Positions 25,549 through 33,078 of a stretch of DNA of 64,000 bases are shown here, piece after piece. Both the position numbers and the translations under genes were made by a program. Source of the stretch: JAKQHY01 sp034429475 (GTDB lineage Bacteria; Chloroflexota; Anaerolineae; B4-G1; SLSP01); contig DAOUGD010000096.1 in assembly GCA_034429475.1 (NCBI GenBank), forward strand, positions 1 to 64,000. Reading direction: 5' to 3'. The notes beneath the pieces were generated by a model. The model searched no databases. It saw only the letters and a program-made list of their open reading frames with translations, and was not told the DNA's origin. Position 1 is the stretch's first letter, and every line of letters begins with the position of its first letter.

Positions 25549-28500
25549 ATGCCAATTTTAACCGCCGAGATATTAGAGCCTTCCAATTTATATCGTATGG
25601 GACGCGGCATGGATTACAGCGCGCTGCGGCGTGGACAAGAACTCTTTCAACAGGGTCTTGCCAGCGTGACCGTTTTCACCGGCGATACCGCGACGTGCCT
25701 GGTGCGCGACGGCGCGAAAAGTCACACGGTCACCTTAGCCTCTCCAAAGGCCAATCAACTCACCGTAGAATGTAGTTGCCCGGCATCCGGGCGCGGCATG
25801 ATGTGCGCGCATCAGGCAGCCGCGATGTATACCACGCGCGCGTACATCTCCACCGTCGCCCAAAACCACTGGCGCTATCGCCTGCAACGCGGGCTGGAAC
25901 AAGCGCCCGCAGTGATCCGCGAAAAGAGGCCGGCGCCCTATCTGGTGCTCTTCGGTCTGTTGCGCCGCCAGATAGGGGTGATGTCCCAATGGTCGTTTCA
26001 TCTCTATACCCTCGATCTCCGGGGTTGCGCGTGGTTCGCAGCCGATGACCCGCCGCGCACGGCCCAGGACTATGTGCATCTGCTGGATAAGCATCAAGAA
26101 TGGCGGCGCAACGTCCGGCTGTATCAATCGCCCCTCAATCCGGCCGGCTGCCAGAACTTGCCGGAAACTGAGGCGATCTTCCTCAACACGCTGGCGCAGC
26201 GCAGCAACTACTACTACGCCTCCGACGTGCAAAGTTTCGGCGATTATTTGCCCTGGCTTATCCACTGGCAACTCCCGGTCTACCTGAGCGAACAACTGGG
26301 CGCGATCAGACAGCGGTTGGAAATCCTGGAAGAGCCGGTTGCTATCGAAGCGGCGCTCGGACGCGAAGGGGACGTTCTCAAGTTGCAAACCGGCCTCCGG
26401 CTTGGCGAACGCTTGTACTCCACGCTGACCGACAAGCTGGACATCGTCTCAAGAGACCCGCTCTGGGTGTTGGCGGACCATTACCTGGCGCAAATCGCCA
26501 ATCCCGCCGCGCTGGCGGTGATGCAAGTGGCGCCGCTCGACATCCCCATCGCCGAAGAAGAGCCGTTCCGCGCCGAATTCTTCCCGCGTCTGGCGGAGCG
26601 CGTGAATATTCAAGGGGAGATGGTCACGTGGGAAGACATCCAGGCCACGCCGGTGCCGCGCCTGTATCTGAGCGACGCCGAAGAGACACTGTACGCAACA
26701 TTGTGTTTCGGCTACGCGGATGCGGAAGCGCCCTGTGAACGCAATCCGGCCCCGTTCATGCAGGAAAATATCTCCAATACCTGGCAGTTCCGGCGCATCC
26801 ACCGACAGATTGACCGCGAAGTGGACTACTACCAGATGCTCACCGACGCGACCTATGGCCTCAAACGCGCCGGCAGCGAGCATCCCTACGGCACGTTCAC
26901 GCTGCGCGCCCGCACGCACCCCTACGATTTCCTCGTCAACTGCATCCCGGCGTTGACGCGCGCCGGCTTCGAGATTTACGGCGAGGACAACCTCAAGCTG
27001 GGGCGGATCAATCGCAACACGCCCACCCTCTCGTTGGGCATCAGTTCCGGCATTGATTGGTTCGAGCTGGAGGCCGTCGTACAGTATGGCGATCAATCCG
27101 TGCTGTTGCGCGACGTGCGCAGCGCGCTCCGCAAAGGGCAACGGTACATCAAGTTGGCCGATGGCAGCATTGGGGAACTGCCGGAGACCTGGTTAGCGCG
27201 CTACAAACGGCTCTTCGAGATGGCCGAAGAGGTCGCCGATGGCCGCTTGCGCGTCGCCGACTATCACCTGCCGCTGCTCGATCCGCTGCTGGACGCCGCC
27301 GCCGCAGTGCAGGCCAGCGCCGACTTCGCGGAACGCCGCCAACGTCTGCACGACTTCGAGCGCATCGCAGCGCAGCCCATCCCCGCCGGATTCGTCGGCG
27401 AGTTGCGCTCCTACCAGAAGGCCGGGCTGGACTGGCTGCACTTCCTGCACCACTACGGGCTGGGCGGCTGTCTGGCGGACGATATGGGCCTGGGGAAGAC
27501 CATCCAGGTGCTGGCGCTGCTGCAATCGCTCCGCGAACAAAACCTGCGACAAGGCCCAAGCCTGCTCGTCGTCCCCAAATCGCTGTTGGTCAACTGGCAA
27601 CGCGAGGCGGCGCGCTTTACCCCTGACCTGCGCATCCTGGAATACACCGGCATCACGCGCGCCAAGGACCCGGCGGCGTTTAACGATTACGATCTCGTCC
27701 TCACCACCTACGGCGTCATGCTGCGCGATGCCGAGTCGCTGCGCCAGAGCCGATTCGACTACGTCATTCTCGACGAGTCGCAAAACATCAAGAATCCGCT
27801 GGCAAAGAGCGCCAAAGCGGCGCGGATGCTCAACGCCGCGCACCGGCTGGTGCTCACCGGGACGCCGGTGGAGAACAACACCTTCGAGCTATGGTCGCAG
27901 TTCGCCTTTCTCAATCCGGGGCTGCTCGGCAACATCGAATACTTCAAGCGCGAATTTGCCACCCCCATCGAGCGTCATCAGGACGAAGAGGCCGCGCAGA
28001 TGTTGCGCCGGCTCATCTATCCCTTTATTTTGCGCCGCACGAAGGAGCAGGTCGCCCCGGAGTTGCCCGCGCTGACCGAGCGCGTGGTCTATGTGGATAT
28101 GGAACCGGCGCAGCGCAAGGTTTACCAGCGCACGCGCGATTATTACCGGCAGTTGTTGCTAGGGATGATCGAAGAGCAGGGCCTGGACGATGCGCGGATG
28201 AAAATCCTCGAAGGGCTGCTGCGGCTGCGCCAGGCGAGCATCCACCCGGCGCTCATAGAGCCGACCTATCACGGGGAAGCGCCCAAGTTCGAGATGGTGC
28301 TGGAGACGCTGGAAACGCTGCGCGCCGAAGGCCACAAGGCGCTGATTTTCTCGCAGTTCGTTGAGGTGTTGACGCTGTTACGCAAGCAGTTGGACGTGCA
28401 AAAAATTCCCTACGCCTATCTCGACGGGCAAACGCGCCAGCGCCAGGCGCAAGTGGATAAATTCCAGGAAGACGCGGCCATCCCGTTCTTCCTCATCAGC

Positions 28501-28785
28501 CTCAAAGCCGGCGGTCTGGGCCTAAACCTCACCGCTGCCGATTACGTGATTCACCTCGATCCGTGGTGGAATCCCGCCGTGGAACAGCAAGCCAGCGACC
28601 GCGCGCACCGCATTGGGCAGGACAAGCCGGTTTTCGTCTACAAGATCATCACGCGCGACTCGGTGGAAGAGAAGATTTTGACGTTGCAGGAACGCAAGCA
28701 GCATTTGGTGGAACAACTCATCAGCGCTGAGGGCGGCTTCTTCAAGGCGCTCACGGTGGAGGATGTGAAGGCGCTGTTCGCGTGA
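25549..28785 (+). CDS. SWIM-domain SNF2/SWI2 family ATPase
   Basis: A 1078-residue DNA-dependent ATPase of superfamily 2. The N-terminus carries a SWIM zinc finger (ECSCPASGRGMMCAHQ, about residues 74-90). A large variable region follows, then the two RecA lobes: Walker A in DDMGLGKT near 644-651, motif II DESQ near 742 where most relatives have DEAQ or DEAH, and the C-terminal SLKAGGLGLNLTAADYVIHLDPWWNPAVEQQASDRAHRIGQ block split here for length into motifs V and VI. It would translocate on DNA to remodel protein-DNA complexes, in repair or transcription. It ends 7 bases from the oppositely oriented cydB. Confidence 0.92.
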   Translation: MPILTAEILEPSNLYRMGRGMDYSALRRGQELFQQGLASVTVFTGDTATCLVRDGAKSHTVTLASPKANQLTVECSCPASGRGMMCAHQAAAMYTTRAYISTVAQNHWRYRLQRGLEQAPAVIREKRPAPYLVLFGLLRRQIGVMSQWSFHLYTLDLRGCAWFAADDPPRTAQDYVHLLDKHQEWRRNVRLYQSPLNPAGCQNLPETEAIFLNTLAQRSNYYYASDVQSFGDYLPWLIHWQLPVYLSEQLGAIRQRLEILEEPVAIEAALGREGDVLKLQTGLRLGERLYSTLTDKLDIVSRDPLWVLADHYLAQIANPAALAVMQVAPLDIPIAEEEPFRAEFFPRLAERVNIQGEMVTWEDIQATPVPRLYLSDAEETLYATLCFGYADAEAPCERNPAPFMQENISNTWQFRRIHRQIDREVDYYQMLTDATYGLKRAGSEHPYGTFTLRARTHPYDFLVNCIPALTRAGFEIYGEDNLKLGRINRNTPTLSLGISSGIDWFELEAVVQYGDQSVLLRDVRSALRKGQRYIKLADGSIGELPETWLARYKRLFEMAEEVADGRLRVADYHLPLLDPLLDAAAAVQASADFAERRQRLHDFERIAAQPIPAGFVGELRSYQKAGLDWLHFLHHYGLGGCLADDMGLGKTIQVLALLQSLREQNLRQGPSLLVVPKSLLVNWQREAARFTPDLRILEYTGITRAKDPAAFNDYDLVLTTYGVMLRDAESLRQSRFDYVILDESQNIKNPLAKSAKAARMLNAAHRLVLTGTPVENNTFELWSQFAFLNPGLLGNIEYFKREFATPIERHQDEEAAQMLRRLIYPFILRRTKEQVAPELPALTERVVYVDMEPAQRKVYQRTRDYYRQLLLGMIEEQGLDDARMKILEGLLRLRQASIHPALIEPTYHGEAPKFEMVLETLETLRAEGHKALIFSQFVEVLTLLRKQLDVQKIPYAYLDGQTRQRQAQVDKFQEDAAIPFFLISLKAGGLGLNLTAADYVIHLDPWWNPAVEQQASDRAHRIGQDKPVFVYKIITRDSVEEKILTLQERKQHLVEQLISAEGGFFKALTVEDVKALFA

Positions 28786-28792
28786 CGTTACT

Positions 28793-29809
28793 TCAATAGT
28801 GCAGCTCGTCCCCCATCCCCACGCGCCCGCGCAGGACGCGATGCGCCCACGTCTGATAGGCGATGATCAGCGGCAGGCAGATCGCCACTACAATGGTCAG
28901 AACTCGTAGGGTGTAATCGCTGGCTGCGGCGGAGTGGACGGTCATGCTCCAGGTGGGATCGAGGGTGGAGATGAGGGCGTAGGGATACGATCCGGCGAAG
29001 ATCACCACCGTCATCAGGGCGATCATCACACCTGAACCGGCCAGAGCGCGTCCCTCGTGGCCGGTGAAGCAGGCCTGCCGCGTCAGCCACCACAGCCACC
29101 CTGTCGCCATAGCGATCAGGAAGATGCCGGCCCCCGTCAGCGGCGCGAACATCCCACTGGAGAGCACGGCCCAGGCGACGAACGCCAGCATCACAGCCAA
29201 CAGCGGCCACGAGAGCCGCCGCACCCACGTCTCGGCGCGCGCCCGCAGCGCGTCCTGCGTCTTAAGCGTCAGATACACCGCGCCGTGGAATGCAAACAGC
29301 AGGGTATAGGTCAGCCCGCTGAACAGCGCGAAGGGCGACACGAGGTCCCAGAACGTCCCGGCAAATTCCCAATCTTTATCCAGGGGCAGGCCGTGGCCCA
29401 ACGTTCCCATCACGACGCCCCACAGGAAGGCCGGCAGCACACTCCCACCGAAGAACGCCCAATCCCAAAAGGTGCGCCATCCCCGCGTTTCCACCCGGCT
29501 GCGAAACTCAAACGCGACGCCGCGCAGGATCAACGCGACGAGCAGCAGCGTCAGGGGGATGTAAAGGCTGCTGAACAGCGTTGCATACCAGAAGGGGAAG
29601 GCGGCAAACAATGCCGCGCCCGCCCCCACCAACCAGACCTCGTTGCCATCCCAGAACGGCCCGATGGTGTTGAGGAGCACTCGCCGCTCGGTATCGTCCT
29701 TGCTGAGGAAGGGCAGCCAGAGTCCCACTCCGTAGTCAGCCCCGTCGAGGAAAAAGAAGCCGGTCAACAGCCCGGCAATTAGCACAAACCACAACGTTGG
29801 CAGGTCCAT
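28793..29809 (-). CDS. cydB: Cytochrome bd ubiquinol oxidase subunit II
   Basis: A 338-residue polytopic membrane protein with about eight or nine helices; the opening LWFVLIAGLLTGFFFLDGADYGVG and the GPFWDGNEVWLV motif are diagnostic of CydB. With CydA it forms the high-affinity quinol oxidase that reduces oxygen to water without pumping protons. ATG 29809 follows GGAGGCGACA. It lies 196 bases downstream of cydA, with repeats between them. Confidence 0.95.
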   Translation of the reverse strand: MDLPTLWFVLIAGLLTGFFFLDGADYGVGLWLPFLSKDDTERRVLLNTIGPFWDGNEVWLVGAGAALFAAFPFWYATLFSSLYIPLTLLLVALILRGVAFEFRSRVETRGWRTFWDWAFFGGSVLPAFLWGVVMGTLGHGLPLDKDWEFAGTFWDLVSPFALFSGLTYTLLFAFHGAVYLTLKTQDALRARAETWVRRLSWPLLAVMLAFVAWAVLSSGMFAPLTGAGIFLIAMATGWLWWLTRQACFTGHEGRALAGSGVMIALMTVVIFAGSYPYALISTLDPTWSMTVHSAAASDYTLRVLTIVVAICLPLIIAYQTWAHRVLRGRVGMGDELHY

Positions 29810-29826
29810 TGTCGCCTCCTAAAAAT

Positions 29827-29874
29827 AACAGGATTTACGGAATGATAGGATCAACAATCCGTTTCAATCCGTTG
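29827..29874. repeat. Short inverted tandem repeat, AACAGGATT/AATCCGTT type
   Basis: GGATTTACGGAATGATAGGAT units face AATCCGTTTC and AATCCGTTG units between cydA and cydB. A very similar arrangement is at 35079-35135. Confidence 0.65.
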
Positions 29875-29903
29875 ACAAATTTTCATTGATGGAGCTACAC
29901 CGC

Positions 29904-29921
29904 AGGTTCGGTCACACTCCT
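29904..29921 (-). promoter_or_regulatory. Leader motif AGGAGTGTGACCGAACCT upstream of cydB
   Basis: This 18-base motif, read on the minus strand, lies about 95-112 bases before cydB and follows a TATCTT that could be a -10 box. It matches 17 of 18 bases at 51848-51831 before the GH94 gene. Confidence 0.35.
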
Positions 29922-29931
29922 GAAAAGATAG

Positions 29932-29990
29932 ACCACGAATCTTCACGAATCTAGAACCAAAATTAGTGTAGATTCGTGAAGATTCGTGGT
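29932..29990. repeat. Perfect 21-bp inverted repeat of 10-bp CACGAATCTT units
   Basis: The left arm 29932-29952 contains two decamers and is the exact complement of the right arm 29970-29990, with a 17-base loop. It lies directly after the cydA stop and could act as an RNA stabiliser or attenuator between cydA and cydB. Confidence 0.9.
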
Positions 29991-30005
29991 GGAAATTTTA
30001 CGCGA

Positions 30006-31361
30006 TCACCGATTTCTACCCTCGCGGGCCGGAGCGGTGGTGCGGACATGTTTCAAAATCAGGTAGGCGTCCACACCGAGGAGCAGGGCGTAGACTGTCG
30101 TGAAGGTGATCAACGAGAAGAGCACAGCGCCGGCAGCCACGCCCGGCGAAGCGGCCTGGCTGGTTTCCATGATGCCGAAGACGGTCCAGGGCTGCCGCCC
30201 CACTTCGGTCATAATCCAGCCGGTGCTGTTGGCGAGGAAGGGCAGCCCCACGGCAAAGGGCAACACTTTGAGCAGCCAGGGCCAGGGGAAGCGTTTTTTG
30301 ACAACGTTGACGTAAACCGCCAGCGCCGCCAGCACTACCAACGCCGTCCCGGAGGCCAGCATCAGACGGAAGCTCCAAAAAATCAGCGCAACCGGCGGGA
30401 TGTAGTCGCCCGCGCCAAACAACTGGGTGTAGCGGGTTTGCAGTTCTTTGAGGCCCAGCACCTCGGCGTCGAAGCGGTTGTAGGCCAAGAAGCTGACTAC
30501 GGCGGGGATGCGGAGACTGAAGGGATTGGTTTGCGCCTCCTCATCAATGACAGCGACGACGGAAAAGGCGGCCGGCTGCTCCGTTTCCCATAACGCCTCG
30601 GCGGCGGCCATCTTCATCGGCTGGATGGAGATGACGTATTGCCCTTGCAGATGCCCGATGATGGCGACCACCAAGGCGCCGATCAGTCCATAGAGCGCGC
30701 CGAAGCGAAACGTCTGGCGGAAGTCGGCATTGGCGGCGGGAGCGCGGCGCAGTTGGTACGCGCTCACGCCCAGGATGAAGAAAGCGCCCGTCGTCGCCGA
30801 GGCCGCCAGCACGTGCCCCAGTTGATAGAAGAGGTACGGGTTGGTCATCAAGGCCCAGAAATCCTCTAACTCCACCCGGTAGTTGCGCACTGTGTAACCC
30901 ACGGCGTGCTGCATGAAGGAATTGACGGTGAGAATCCATAGCGCCGAGAGCACCGTCCCGGCAAACACCAGCCAGATACAGGCGAGATGCGCTTTCTTCG
31001 AGAGCCGCTCCCAGCCGAACGTCCACAGCCCCAGGAAGGTGGATCCGAGGAAGAAAGCCGCAAACGCCTCGATCGCCAGCGGCGACCCGATCACATCACC
31101 CATGAAGCGCGCGTAGTTAGACCAGTTCATCCCCAATTGGAATTGCAACACGAGGCCGGACACCACGCCGATGGTGAAGTTGATGGTGAAGAGTCGCCCC
31201 CAGAAGCGCAACATCCGCCGGTATGCCTCGTCGCCGGTGCGCACGTAGCGCGTTTCCAGGATGGCAAGGAACAGGCACAGTCCAATGGTCAACGGGGGAA
31301 AGATAAAGTGAAACAGCGCAGTCAGCGCAAATTGCCAGCGAGCTAACAACAACGCATCCAT
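30006..31361 (-). CDS. cydA: Cytochrome bd ubiquinol oxidase subunit I
   Basis: A 451-residue polytopic protein carrying the three hemes. Visible marks are the heme b595 ligand histidine H18 in ALFHFIFPPLTIGL, the histidine of FYQLGHVLAASATTG, the methionine of NSTGWIMTEVGRQPW and that GRQPW motif itself, which is diagnostic. The quinol-binding Q loop is short, as in many Gram-positive and Chloroflexota enzymes. ATG 31361 follows GGAGGTG at ideal distance, so it is chosen over the GTG at 31373. Together with cydB and the rubredoxin upstream it points to growth at low oxygen. Confidence 0.96.
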   Translation of the reverse strand: MDALLLARWQFALTALFHFIFPPLTIGLCLFLAILETRYVRTGDEAYRRMLRFWGRLFTINFTIGVVSGLVLQFQLGMNWSNYARFMGDVIGSPLAIEAFAAFFLGSTFLGLWTFGWERLSKKAHLACIWLVFAGTVLSALWILTVNSFMQHAVGYTVRNYRVELEDFWALMTNPYLFYQLGHVLAASATTGAFFILGVSAYQLRRAPAANADFRQTFRFGALYGLIGALVVAIIGHLQGQYVISIQPMKMAAAEALWETEQPAAFSVVAVIDEEAQTNPFSLRIPAVVSFLAYNRFDAEVLGLKELQTRYTQLFGAGDYIPPVALIFWSFRLMLASGTALVVLAALAVYVNVVKKRFPWPWLLKVLPFAVGLPFLANSTGWIMTEVGRQPWTVFGIMETSQAASPGVAAGAVLFSLITFTTVYALLLGVDAYLILKHVRTTAPAREGRNR

Positions 31362-31394
31362 CCGCACCTCCACAAAAGCAGGAAATGGGTAAAG

Positions 31395-31457
31395 AGAAAT
31401 GAGAAATGAGAAATGAGTGGCTTCTTACTCATTTCTCTTTACTCATTTCTCATTTCT
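31395..31457. repeat. Inverted pair of 7-bp AGAAATG arrays
   Basis: Three AGAAATG units at 31395-31415 face CATTTCT, CTTTACT, CATTTCT, CATTTCT at 31430-31457. It lies just upstream of cydA. Confidence 0.85.
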
Positions 31458-31496
31458 TGACCACCGATTTCTGATCACCGATTGCCGTTACCAACA

Positions 31497-31536
31497 AAAA
31501 AATCCACACCTTTTTTATAGCACAAAAGGTGTGGAC
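31497..31536 (-). terminator. Rho-independent terminator of the rubredoxin gene
   Basis: On the minus strand TCCACACCTTTT pairs with AAAAGGTGTGGA and a run of seven T residues follows. It lies 25 bases past the rubredoxin stop codon and separates that gene from cydA. Confidence 0.8.
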
Positions 31537-31560
31537 TGGAAAGGCAGCACGTTTGGGGAA

Positions 31561-31722
31561 TTAGTCCAGCGGCTCGAAGTCGTCTTTGCTGGCGCCGCAA
31601 TCGGGACATTCCCAATCGGCCGGCAGAGCCTCAAAGGGAGTACCCGGCGCGATGCCGTTGTCCGGGTCGCCCTTTTTTGGGTCATAGATGTAACCACACA
31701 CCACACATTCGTACTTTTTCAT
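31561..31722 (-). CDS. Rubredoxin
   Basis: A 53-residue iron protein that carries single electrons. The two iron-binding knuckles are ECVVCGYIYD near the N-terminus and ECPDCGASKDDF near the C-terminus, giving the canonical CxxCG pair; the middle GIAPGTPFEALPADW is typical. ATG 31722 is preceded by GGAGGAGAC. Rubredoxins of anaerobes pass electrons to oxygen and superoxide reductases, which fits its place just upstream of cydAB, although a terminator separates the transcripts. Confidence 0.95.
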   Translation of the reverse strand: MKKYECVVCGYIYDPKKGDPDNGIAPGTPFEALPADWECPDCGASKDDFEPLD

Positions 31723-31756
31723 TGTCTCCTCCAAAGTGTAAAAGGGTAATAGCGCC

Positions 31757-31785
31757 AGAATAACACTTGATGCTTGCTAATACAA
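31757..31785 (-). promoter_or_regulatory. Probable rubredoxin promoter
   Basis: On the minus strand TTGTAT (31785-31780) and TATTCT (31762-31757) are spaced by 17 bases, 35 bases before the start codon. Confidence 0.45.
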
Positions 31786-31793
31786 TTTTTTGT

Positions 31794-31868
31794 CAGCAGA
31801 TTCAGCGGATTGAGCGGATTTTTGATTGAATCACGAATCATAATCTGCTAAATCTGTTTAATCTGCTG
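31794..31868. repeat. Inverted pair of 9-bp CAGCAGATT arrays
   Basis: Left units CAGCAGATT, CAGCGGATT, GAGCGGATT; right units AATCTGCTA, AATCTGTTT, AATCTGCTG; 21-base AT-rich loop. Almost the same structure stands at 51883-51945. Confidence 0.85.
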
Positions 31869-31939
31869 ATAGAAATAGGGAGATGTTAGCCCGCATCAGC
31901 GCCCTGGACAACGTGATTATAGACCCGGCTGTATGCCTG

Positions 31940-32962
31940 TCAAACCGACGTTACGACGCGCAGCCCCCAGCGACCTTGCTTGCTGGCAATATACTCTGTC
32001 CGCCGCCACCCAAACGCCGGGTCAAACGCCGAAAGCGCCGTTGCGCACCCGTTGCTCAGCACCGGCGGGTCAACCGCACGGACTTTGGGCAGCGCCCACA
32101 GGTCGGGATGGGCGTCGTCGCGCACGAAGGTTACATCCGGGCGGAGCAGCGCGAGCCAGCGCCGGATGTCGGGCGAGTCGGCGGCGCGCACCTGCGCCAT
32201 CAGCGCGACGTCCGTGCCAAAGAAGTCGCGCTCGACGATCACGCCCTGCGCCAGGGCTGCCCGCAGCGCTTCCGCCGCGACCGCATACCAGCCGACTTCG
32301 TTCAACCCACACCAGCAGAGATCGTCGAGGCGCATAAACGTGTCGCCCAGCCAGCGCGCCGCGTCCAAGTCGTCCACCACGATCTGCCCCTCCCACACCC
32401 GCAGGTGCGCGAGCCGCGCCCGCACGTCCGCCGCCGTGAATAGCCGCCAATCCACCACGCCGTCGCGGAAGAAGTAGTCCAGCCGGTCGGCGCAGAGGCG
32501 AGGCAGCGGCTGCTCCAACAGCGAGAAGTGGTCAGCGTCCGTGACCCAGCGCCAGTCCAGCCCGTGGCGGGTCAGGATCGCGGGCAAATCGGAGGCGGCG
32601 AGCATTTCCTCGCGGTGCTCTTCGTGGTAAGTGTGTTCGTGGCTGGGGAAGACGAAGTCCACGACGTGGGACAGCGCAGTGTGCGGCGCGTCGTGGAGCA
32701 GCCCGGCGGCCTGCTCCGTCACGTCCGCGCCGAGGCGGCGCAGCAGCAGGGCGACGCCCACGGAATGATCCAGCCGCGTGGTCTGCCGCTCCGGCTTGAT
32801 GAAGGCGGTGATTCCGCCCTGGTAGATGGACTTGAGCCGCTGCACCGCCGCGCTGTGGTACAGCTCGATGAGCAGCGGCTCGGTGAACGTGCAGGCGGCC
32901 TCGTCCGCGCCGTTACAGCCGTAGACGAGATCATCACAAAAAAACGGCTCAATTTCAGGCAT
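31940..32962 (-). CDS. HD-domain phosphohydrolase (SAMHD1/dGTPase-like)
   Basis: A 340-residue protein with an HD domain in the first half: TTRLDHSVGVALLLRRLG supplies the first histidine and AGLLHDAPHTALSHVVD the HD pair and downstream residues. The layout, with a long helical C-terminal region, resembles SAMHD1/YedJ-like proteins that act on nucleotides or (p)ppGpp-type compounds; the substrate cannot be told. ATG 32962 follows GGAGGATT. The gene begins right beside the repeat at 32979. Confidence 0.8.
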   Translation of the reverse strand: MPEIEPFFCDDLVYGCNGADEAACTFTEPLLIELYHSAAVQRLKSIYQGGITAFIKPERQTTRLDHSVGVALLLRRLGADVTEQAAGLLHDAPHTALSHVVDFVFPSHEHTYHEEHREEMLAASDLPAILTRHGLDWRWVTDADHFSLLEQPLPRLCADRLDYFFRDGVVDWRLFTAADVRARLAHLRVWEGQIVVDDLDAARWLGDTFMRLDDLCWCGLNEVGWYAVAAEALRAALAQGVIVERDFFGTDVALMAQVRAADSPDIRRWLALLRPDVTFVRDDAHPDLWALPKVRAVDPPVLSNGCATALSAFDPAFGWRRTEYIASKQGRWGLRVVTSV

Positions 32963-32978
32963 AATCCTCCTAAAGAAT

Positions 32979-33057
32979 TTAACGCAAAGACGCAAGGACG
33001 CAAAGATGCAAAGTTTTTTATATTAGCTTTCTTAGCGCCTTTGCGCCTTTGCGTTAA
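32979..33057. repeat. Inverted pair of 8-bp ACGCAAAG arrays
   Basis: The left arm has ACGCAAAG, ACGCAAGG, ACGCAAAG, ATGCAAAG; the right arm has GCGCCTTT, GCGCCTTT, GCGTTAA. When translated it gives peptides like NAKTQGRKDAK that are often annotated as proteins but are spurious. The same family occurs at 38316, 42728 and 48144. Confidence 0.88.
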
Positions 33058-33078
33058 AAATCTCGGTTTGCAGGGGAA